Source: Selaginella moellendorffii (lineage: Eukaryota; Streptophyta; Lycopodiopsida; Selaginellales; Selaginellaceae). From it: a DNA stretch of 64,000 bases. Of this stretch, positions 54,679-64,000 are shown piece after piece. The notes under the pieces were generated by a model. That model made no database searches. It had not been told where the DNA came from and worked only from the letters and a program-made list of their open reading frames with translations. A program made the position numbers and the translations under genes. The stretch lies in contig NW_003314262.1 of NCBI RefSeq assembly GCF_000143415.4, positions 3,682,620 to 3,746,619 of the forward strand, read 5' to 3'. Position 1 is the stretch's first letter; each line of letters begins with the position of its first letter.

Positions 54679-54812
54679 ACAGTAAGTCAAGAGCTGAATG
54701 AAGTTATTAATAATAGCTTGCTGCACACCTTGTTAAACATAAATCAATGTAAAATCTTTATATTGTTTATTATGAACACAAAATAAATCTAATTTTTTTG
54801 GCCAAGGTTTAT

Positions 54813-56208
54813 CTAATGCTTGCTAATAACGTCAAACGACAAGCCATTGTTTTGCAGCCTCTGCTCGTAGTCCGTGGTTCCAAACGCAACACCAGGAGTC
54901 CACACGCCACCTTTGGGGAGTTTATCGCGGTTTTCCAGCACGAGCAGCGCCGCCTGGACGAGAATGATAGGCGTCGTCACGTATCCAATCTCCGGACCTG
55001 TTACTCGCGTGATGATCTCCATGTCCGGTTGCTGTTTCTTCCCGGGCGGAACTTTGCTAGCGTCCTTGAAGCCGCGGCCCACGAACACCATCGAGAAAGA
55101 GGAGTTATCAATCTCCTCCTGCGAAGGCCCCGTCTTGCTGAAAACTCCGCCTGTGAAAACCTCCGGATAGCTGAGCAGGAGCTTTCTACCCCAACCAAAG
55201 TTTGCCAGGACGTAGAGAATGAATCCCGTGAGCAGCAGAAAGCAGACCCTCCAGAGCTCCTTGACGCTCAAGTAGACGCCAAAGAGCACAGGCTTGATGT
55301 CCGTCCACTGCCTTAAGGACTGTTCTTGATGCTTGGAAGCCGTAGGAAGGCCGTCTGGGTTCTCAGCTACTGTTGCAAGAGTCCTACGAACCAGGACTGC
55401 GTCGGACGAAGGGATCTTGACGGCCCAGGAATTTACTGCGTCCTCCCAGTGCACCGCAGGGCGTTTCAGCGGCACTCCTGGAATCTAGTAAACGAACAAA
55501 GTTATCCACGGAAAAAAAAAAAAAAACAAGGACGACGCACAAACAAACCTGGAGTCTTGGCGATTTAATTGGCCTCGACTTCCTGAGCTTTTGAAGCTCC
55601 CCAACGCTCGCAATTCCCAGGACCGCAGACTCAAAAGTTGCAAAGTTGCCTTTCATCCGCGTCGAGGAACGCAGCGTGAGATAGGCGTCAATGCTGTTGG
55701 GCTTCGAAGAGCCTTGCCACTGCTTCGTATTGAAGATGACCCCAAACTCCGCCGGAACACTGTCGAATCCACAAGCGGACACCACCAGACTTTCCCTGTC
55801 CACGGCCTGCTCGTGGTACTTGGCCCTCATCCTTTCCATGAACTCGGGCTCCCCAGTGATGTCCAAGTAGTCTATTCCAGCTTCCACGCAAGCAGCCACA
55901 ACGGGCTCTCCATAAAGCCTGTACGGACCAACGCAGCTGACGAGCAACTTTGTTTTCGAGCACAACCCCCGAAGAGAAGCCATGTCGTGAACATCAGCCT
56001 CGAATATCGGCACGGACGACTTGAGCCTCTGTTCTTCAGACGTATGTCCGAGAGCCCAAGAGAGGGACTCCTCCAGCTTCTGGCGGCTACGCCCAGCTAT
56101 GCCCACCTTCCTGTCCTCTGGGAGCTTGCGGAGGAACTCACCCAAAACGCGCTTGCCAGTGAATCCAGAAGCCCCCAAGATGATCACGTCTGCCGCAGCG
56201 CTCTCCAT
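54813..56208 (-). CDS. Saccharopine dehydrogenase-like oxidoreductase
   Basis: Exons 56208-55549 and 55484-54813 with one 64-bp intron; 443 residues, the usual size of the plant/animal SCCPDH-like family. The N-terminus holds a Rossmann fold with a dinucleotide-binding loop (VIILGASGFTGKRV) and an acidic residue in PIFEADVHD. The middle has LLVSCVGPYRLYGEPVVAAC and GIDYLDITGEPEFMERM, both family hallmarks, and SACGFDSVPAEFGVIF. A hydrophobic segment near residues 295-315 (VCFLLLTGFILYVLANFG) suggests membrane or lipid-droplet association, as in the family. It is not the lysine-pathway enzyme itself; substrate unknown. The ATG at 56206-56208 is the only good start. It lies 53 bp downstream of the ALKBH-like stop on the same strand. 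Copy A is a pseudogene. Confidence 0.9.
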
Positions 56209-56261
56209 CTTGAACAGACCCTAGGAACTGAACGAAATAAAGAAAAATGCAGATACTTTAG

Positions 56262-57783
56262 CTAGTCCAAGAGTGGTATTCGCTCCATGCTTCGATCGCT
56301 TCTGTAGCCATACGGTCGTTTTCGAGGATCCATCTTTCTGAAGGTCAGGGAGACTCTGCGGGAAAGCAAATCGTGACGTCAAACGAGCTGAAAACTCTTT
56401 TCAGCTAACCTCTTGGATGGAACAGCAGGAATGCAATGCTTTGCAACGTCAGCACCGTTATCATTGAGAACCAACACCGACCTGCAAAAGTTACCGCCAT
56501 GAGAGAGGCCTCGAACAAAAAAAAAGGTGGAAAAACGAAAGGAGAGGACTTACCCCACCGGCAACTGTGTAGAGAAAGATCCATCAAATTCTCCCGGTGC
56601 AGCGACGGACAGGCTCGATCCAAATACAATGCTGCACTGGCTGAGCAGCGACACGGTGCAGAACGGCCGTAGAAAGTCGTGGTGATCAATATGAGGTGGG
56701 ATACAGTCGCCTGTTTCATAGATGTTGACGATGCAGCTGTCTGGAACGCAGGTGGGAGGGAGGACATGCCAGCGAACGAGGCGCTTGATGGTCGACTTGA
56801 GCAGTGGCGGCAACGGATCAACTTCCTCGTCTTGCAAGATGCCTGGAGTATTTCCAAACTTATCCTGGACAACAAAAAAGCTTAGAAACTCTTCACGAGA
56901 ATTCCAAATCTTACGTGAGAATAGTTGTAGCAGCATCCAAACTGAAGCGTGACTCTCCCTTTCCCTTGCATCCACTTCCGTGGAGCGGAATAAGTGCGTT
57001 CTAAAAGCTCAAAAGCCCACGTCAGTACCATCGTTAGAAAATGGATCAAAAACATGACCTTTGAGCTCGTTCCGCTGGCCTTTGAGCTCAAGCTCGAAAA
57101 CCATGTCGAGAAGGCGAGACTGTTCCGCGGCACTGAAGATGTTGGTATGTAGCTCTAGACCTTGGAGTATGTTGACTCTCATGCCTTTGATCCACTCCAT
57201 GCAGACAAAATCTTTTTTCCTGACGACTTGCAAGTACCTGATGTGCTCCCTTTCTTGAGGCGTCAGCACTTTCTTCTGGGCCGCCCTTTGAGAAATCGAG
57301 GCACTTCCACTCATCACAGACTGCGTTTCCGAGCATTCTTCTCCTTCTTCATCTTCTTCGTCTTCTTCGTCTTCTTCGCAGTTTTCTTCCTCTTTCTGGA
57401 CCTTCGCTGTTCTGTGCATTGTACATGCCCCATCGACGCTGGCATACTTCCTGCCGATGACCTCAGCTAGCTCCAAGCCTGCGACCAAAAGCCACAAGAA
57501 AATTTCAACAAGCTCCCAGTTTTCCAAATCAAAGCTTACCTGTGGCGATCCCCGATAGTCTTGTCGACAAGATCTGGCAGCAGGACGGACACAAATCCTC
57601 GAACACGGCCGGAAGGGCGCCTGCGAGGATCTTCATCGCTTGCGAGAGCGCATTATCCGCAAAGATTTCGCCGCTGCGCCTCGCCTCGCTCCAATCTTTG
57701 CCGATCCTTGCCACAGCGGCATAGCATTCCAACGGAGCTGACAGATCCTCCATTACCTCGTCGGGGCGCCCAGCTTCCCCCAT
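56262..57783 (-). CDS. ALKBH9/10-like 2-oxoglutarate/Fe(II) RNA demethylase
   Basis: Exons 57783-57540, 57478-57059, 57000-56915, 56864-56554, 56481-56410 and 56355-56262 give 409 codons. Plant ALKBH9B/10B proteins remove N6-methyl groups from adenosine in mRNA (known). The catalytic double-stranded beta-helix starts at RTYSAPRKWM and GRVTLQFGCCYNY. Then follow RRLVRWHVLPPTCVPDSCIVNIY (shortened here: WHVLPPTCVPDSCIVNIY), the Fe-binding PPHIDHHDF, FCTVSLLSQC, SVLVLNDNGADVAKHCIPAVPSKR with the second His, and RVSLTFRKM with the 2-oxoglutarate Arg. A Glu/Asp-rich run precedes it (near 57330-57380). The ATG at 57783 was chosen because the longer frame upstream has no ATG. The start lies 20 bp past the PPR stop codon on the same strand. 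Confidence 0.92.
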
Positions 57784-57803
57784 AGCTGGAAGAACCCTAG
57801 ATT

Positions 57804-59540
57804 CTATCCCGCCCAAAATAAGGAATATCCAAGGTACGTTGTCCAGGCAACGAAGGTTGGCTCAAACGGCATGTGGACAAGAAGATCTTCGGCATATTCC
57901 AGCTGCCCCGTGCGAGCAAAGAGATCGACGATACAGACGTAGTGATCCACCTCGGGCAGCAAATCACAGCCGTCCGTCATGCGCTGGAAGAAATCCACGG
58001 CATCGCGTACGAGGCCTCCATGGCTGCAAGCAAAGAGAATGCTGTTAAACGCCACATGGTCCGGAGATATGCCTTCGAGATCCATCCATCGCCAGATTCG
58101 AACAGCGACCTCCTCGTACCCATTCTCGGCATTTGCTCCAATCAGCGCCGTCCACGCGGAGAGATCGCACGGGTGGATCTTGCGGAAGATGCGCCAGGCA
58201 TCTTCCACGCCGCCGTGCTTGCCATAGACGTTGATGAGCTCAGCTCCAATCCCAGCCATCCATTCCATGGCAGGTCTTTTGCTTGAGAAGGCCGCGTGGA
58301 CGAGCTTTGCCTCGCGCAAGCTATGGCATGCCGGAAGAACTGAAAGTATCGTCACTCTGTTCACTTGGATTCCTTCCAGATCCATTCTCTTGAAGAGCTC
58401 AAATGCTTCTTTCGTATAACCAGATCGGGTATATCCTCCGATCATAGCGTTCCACGAGGAGATTCCCAGAGAGATTCCATAGGTTCCATCAAAGAAGCTC
58501 CTTGCATCGTCCAACCGCCCGCATTTCACATACATGTCAATGAGCGAGGTCGTGATTTCCGGACTGTTACTAGAATCGCCAGCTTCGATCTCATTGTGGA
58601 TCACTTTTCCAAGTTTTAGATCCCCCATTTGAGAGATCGCTACAAGAACTGCAAGGTAAGTTACTTGAACCGGTGACTGGCCCTCGAGATCCATGCAACA
58701 AAAAGTTCTCACCGCATCTAGAACATGCCCAGTTTGGGCATATGCTGTAAGAAGAATATTCCAGGAGACAACGCTAGCCATAGGCATAATTTGTAGCATC
58801 TTCTTTGCTTCATAGAAATTATTTACATGTGCGTACACTGTTAAGATAACGTTCCAGGACACCACAGTGTGATGTGGCATATTCTCAAACACCCTTCTTG
58901 CAGGACACAGATGCCCATTCCTGGCATATGCTAGAATCATCCCCGTCCATAGCACGACATCTCGCCGGGGGTGATCAAAGACAAGCTTAGCTCTCTCAAA
59001 ACACCCAATTCTCCCATACACTTTTACCAGAGTAGTTCTCACCTCTAAGCTCGATTCAAGCTCGGGAATCCTTGCCAGAATCTGGTGGATCCGCTCCACC
59101 TCGATTCGATCCATACACGCTTCCAGCGCAGCAGTTATTGTGATCCTATCGAGATGAATCCCCTCCTCCACCATCATCCAAAACAATTCGAGAGCTCTAT
59201 ATTCCTTCTCGCCGCTCTTCGCAAAAGCCCCAATCATGGAATTCCAGGACACAATGTCACGCCATGGCATAACGCTAAACACCACAAATGCCCGCTCTAG
59301 ATGGCCGTTCTGGGCATTTGCTGTAAGAAGGATATTCCAGGACCCCACATTCCTTTTGTACATGGAATCAAACGCATGCCGCGACCTCTCCACGTCTCGT
59401 GCGTCTCCGTACATCTTAATCTTCTTATTGCCCCAGGAGCTTGTAATCACTTGCTTGCTGCATCGATTTTTGGTGGCATCCATCGATTCTTCCAATATAT
59501 GATTGCCACATTGCCTAATTCTCACTCCATTCCATCCCAT
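57804..59540 (-). CDS. PLS-class pentatricopeptide repeat protein
   Basis: Single-exon gene of 578 residues. PPR proteins bind organellar RNA sequence-specifically for editing, splicing or stability (known). Repeats recur every 31-36 residues: NVGSWNILLTANAQNGHLERA, DIVSWNSMIGAFAKSG, DVVLWTGMILAYARNGHL, TVVSWNVILTVYAHVNNF, SVVSWNILLTAYAQTGHV, SSWNAMIGGYTRSGYTKEA and LSAWTALIGANAENGYEE. The sequence ends shortly after FVAWTTYLG, where an E domain would normally start, so the E, E+ and DYW domains of editing factors are missing. No obvious targeting peptide; the first 30 residues are Cys/Asn/Arg-containing. Absence of introns is usual for the family. Confidence 0.92.
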   Translation of the reverse strand: MGWNGVRIRQCGNHILEESMDATKNRCSKQVITSSWGNKKIKMYGDARDVERSRHAFDSMYKRNVGSWNILLTANAQNGHLERAFVVFSVMPWRDIVSWNSMIGAFAKSGEKEYRALELFWMMVEEGIHLDRITITAALEACMDRIEVERIHQILARIPELESSLEVRTTLVKVYGRIGCFERAKLVFDHPRRDVVLWTGMILAYARNGHLCPARRVFENMPHHTVVSWNVILTVYAHVNNFYEAKKMLQIMPMASVVSWNILLTAYAQTGHVLDAVRTFCCMDLEGQSPVQVTYLAVLVAISQMGDLKLGKVIHNEIEAGDSSNSPEITTSLIDMYVKCGRLDDARSFFDGTYGISLGISSWNAMIGGYTRSGYTKEAFELFKRMDLEGIQVNRVTILSVLPACHSLREAKLVHAAFSSKRPAMEWMAGIGAELINVYGKHGGVEDAWRIFRKIHPCDLSAWTALIGANAENGYEEVAVRIWRWMDLEGISPDHVAFNSILFACSHGGLVRDAVDFFQRMTDGCDLLPEVDHYVCIVDLFARTGQLEYAEDLLVHMPFEPTFVAWTTYLGYSLFWAG

Positions 59541-61897
<2,357 letters not shown>

Positions 61898-63725
61898 GCT
61901 AGCTTGCAATGATTTTTCCGTTCGATCTATCTTCTGTTTGTAAATAATATCAGTGTAATATCTACTGCTCTGCTGTTTCCATTCTTTCTTTGTTCTTCCG
62001 TCCTTGCAAGATCTGACAACAGTTGCAACAGATATTATTCCTGGTACGAAATTTTAAACTATTGTTTCTTTCCTATCTTACATTATCATTTGTCTCTTGC
62101 ACAGGTTATAATCTCTATAGATCGACAATGGCGAGCGAGGAGTGTTCACATATGCAAATTTAAAAGGTTCCCGCTCACCATTTTGAGTTGATGACTGACT
62201 GTGTGATATTTGCAGTATCTGTGCCATTACTAGGCCTGTCTGGACCATGCTCGTTGCTAAAGCGAAAGGGATGCACATGGGAACCTGAAGGTTTTTCTTG
62301 TTTGATATGGTTAACTCTTAGCTCACCACCAGAGAATATGAAGACAACCCGGTGAGTCGTGTCTCGGCGACGAGCTGTTCTAGTTTTGTGTAGCTAGATT
62401 TCCAACTGGATCATTGATCTGTTATGTGTGCTTTTGCGCAGTGCTAAGGCGACGAGAGGCTGGGAAAAGTGTGTATAGTAACTGTCGTGTAAGTTTGCAA
62501 GTCATTGCTTTAGCTGTGTGCTGTAGTTTCTGGTTTTCAGTTTGATACTGACCATGGTGCAGCCCTTTGAAAGGCAATTCACGTGAGCGTGTCAGGGAAA
62601 GTGAGTTTGGTCGCCATTTAAGAGAGCTGATGGGTGGTCCTTCCTGCATTACTCGTCGTAAACAGGTACTGTTTTGACGCTGTTTGGATTTCTAGTGATT
62701 CCTGTTTTGCTTTCCTATCTAAGCAAATCTGGCTGTCTCATTCAGCCTGTGGATCCACTCGTTAATGCATGTTGGTTGCCAGGATCTTTGTTAGCGATGA
62801 AGTGCAAAGTTGCAAGTAGCGCGTCCCTTCTTTCCGAGTTGGTAGAGCTTTGGCATCGCGGCATTTAGTTCGATTGCGTAGATCTTTAACCTTTTTCATC
62901 GCGCATATCAGGGAGAGGCGAAGCACGACAATTAACAAACGTTTGCAGAAAGTCGCAGGGACATTTACGAGTGGTGGGGGGATCGTGTGTCACTCAACTT
63001 CACTCCTTCAAACGAGATAAGTTGGTTCTAAAATTTTTTATCATGTTGTTGACTTGAACTGGGAGTTCACTCTACAGATCACTCGGGGCAAGTAACGAGG
63101 TTAAAAATAATGCTCGAAATGGAGAGCGAGCCCGACAAGAAGTAGAAGACGATGCTTCCGGCGATTTAGAAAAAAAGAGGCCAAGGGCCGAGCGCTGGGA
63201 TTCCTGCAAATATCACGGTTAAGGCTAAGCTCTGATGCGCATGGCAATCTAACGGCCTGGGTCGTGCCACGCACGTCCGCCGTCGACGCGCGTGTGGTGA
63301 CGGGCAGCGACGGGCTGAGTCCAAGCAAGAAAGACAAAGCCCAATGAAGGCAATGCGGTGGAACTCCAGCAGTAGCAGAGCGGGCGCTCTCTCACAGGGG
63401 GATGGCTATGGCCGAGCAGGGAAAAGGGTGTGTGGAGCTGGACTCCGCTCGCTGGAAGATGATTAGATAGAGCGGAATGGAGGGGGAAATCTCGGAATCT
63501 CGGCATTCATCCTCTGCTTCTTGCTGGAATGAAGCGGCGGCTTGGAAGTTCTAGAGCTGAAGTCTCTCAAGCTGAGCAAGGCCTTGTTCTTGGGAGGCAG
63601 AGTAGCGTAGAGCAGGCGAAGCAGTGGGTCATGGGAAAACAAGCTACATTGTTTGGGAAGACAGTGAAGGCCAGGAATTTGGGTCTGAGGGAGCACAGAT
63701 TCTAGAGCACGAGAACATAGGCAAG
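61898..63725. other. Intergenic region, no gene recognised
   Basis: 1.8 kb between the proteinase stop and the acyltransferase start. The first few hundred bases are the proteinase 3' untranslated region. 62100-62900 has no frame with known motifs. Open minus-strand frames at 63100-63700 lack motifs and lie antisense to the likely 5' leader and promoter of the acyltransferase gene. Confidence 0.5.
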
Positions 63726-64000
63726 ATGCGACACCACGGGTGGGAGCTTCCTTACCATCCTCTGCAGGTAAAAATTGCGTTTTTTTATGGTTTTTTGCTG
63801 ATGTCTAGCCTCTAGGTGGTAGCTATTGCAGTGTTCGTGTCTCTAGCATTCGCGTTCTACGTTTTCTTCATCCCTTTTCTTGGTAGCAAGGTCCTCGAGT
63901 ACCATGTCATCGCTATCTTCTCTCCATTGGTAAAAATGGCTCCTTTTCTTTGGGTTTTCGAGAAAACACAACTCCTTGTGCAGGTCATTCTGGTTTTTGC
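63726..64000 (+). CDS. DHHC-type protein S-acyltransferase, 5' end only
   Basis: Membrane enzyme that attaches palmitate to Cys of proteins. Only the N-terminal ~57 codons are in the window: exons 63726-63767 and 63816-63929, and the start of a third at 63984. The start, MRHHGWELPYHPLQ, matches the R-HGW-LP-H-LQ start of one plant PAT group. It is followed by a transmembrane helix (VVAIAVFVSLAFAFYVFFIP), LGSKVLEY, and the start of a second helix (VIAIFSPL, VILVF). The DHHC motif itself lies beyond the window. An in-frame upstream ATG at 63624 would add 34 residues not seen in the family, so 63726 is preferred. Confidence 0.82.

Larger units (their letters stand above)
52590..57065. repeat. 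Segmental duplication, segment B
   Basis: Same-orientation partner of 36100-40122, about 16.4 kb away. It holds the intact GDSL, oxidoreductase and most of the ALKBH-like gene. Compared with segment A it retains about 470 bp of ALKBH exons 4-5 and about 20 bp in the oxidoreductase, so it looks like the ancestral state. Confidence 0.9.

Noticed and set aside
62190-62260. C/D-box snoRNA suggested by TGATGA and CTGA
   Set aside because: The boxes are almost adjacent, with no room for guide sequence, and no terminal stem is visible.
63249-63696. Minus-strand frames upstream of the acyltransferase
   Set aside because: Pro/Ser/Leu-rich overlapping frames without motifs in a GC-rich promoter and leader.

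Overview
The window reads as nuclear DNA of a land plant, most likely a lycophyte close to Selaginella moellendorffii (inference). The reasons are spliceosomal introns of only about 40-75 bp in every gene, a PLS-type pentatricopeptide-repeat gene, a plant aspartic proteinase with a saposin-like insert, a plant-type DHHC acyltransferase, and large nested plant retrotransposons. No bacterial operon, rRNA, tRNA or CRISPR array is visible.

Region 1 (1-10640 and 22985-26092) is a nest of Ty3-type LTR retrotransposons. A minus-strand Athila/Tat-like element (1 to about 8346, cut by the left window edge) has gag and pol in one frame, broken by five in-frame stops. It sits in an older, heavily decayed minus-strand Ty3 element. 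That older element is split by a 12.3-kb DNA transposon.

Region 2 (10646-22984) is the most interesting part. It is a giant DNA transposon with 24-bp perfect terminal inverted repeats and a 4-5 bp target duplication. An uninterrupted relative of the target site lies at 34080-34125. The element carries two long divergent genes. One (minus, about 991 codons) is a DDE-type, transposase-like protein. The other (plus, 11 exons, 1644 codons) contains a ParB/sulfiredoxin-fold-like domain. Roughly twenty copies of a palindromic motif are scattered through the element; most lie in introns or non-coding DNA, two are in coding sequence. Both genes are inactivated by point changes that all fit C-to-T (or complementary G-to-A) mutation.

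Region 3 (26093-52440) holds a large non-coding LTR element of LARD type (26093-33095) and a second, inverted, 5'-truncated copy (44850 to about 52440). Between them lie fragments of the old Ty3 family in both orientations, a separate decayed Ty3 element (about 41400-44300), and segment A of a host segmental duplication. The LTR of the second LARD copy has picked up a fragment of a host CDC20-like gene with its intron. A related LTR containing a 12-bp minisatellite is nested in its interior.

Region 4 (36100-40122 and 52590-57065) is the segmental duplication. Each segment carries an intact GDSL lipase/esterase gene. Segment B also has an intact saccharopine-dehydrogenase-like oxidoreductase gene and part of a complete ALKBH9/10-like demethylase gene. 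Segment A has only a broken oxidoreductase copy and a demethylase remnant lacking its catalytic exons.

Region 5 (53-64 kb) is ordinary gene-dense DNA: GDSL esterase, oxidoreductase, ALKBH-like demethylase, PPR protein, aspartic proteinase and the 5' end of a DHHC S-acyltransferase. Exon models were built by eye from GT/AG sites and reading frame. The coding totals divide exactly by three for both GDSL genes, the oxidoreductase, the demethylase, the proteinase and both transposon genes, which supports the models.
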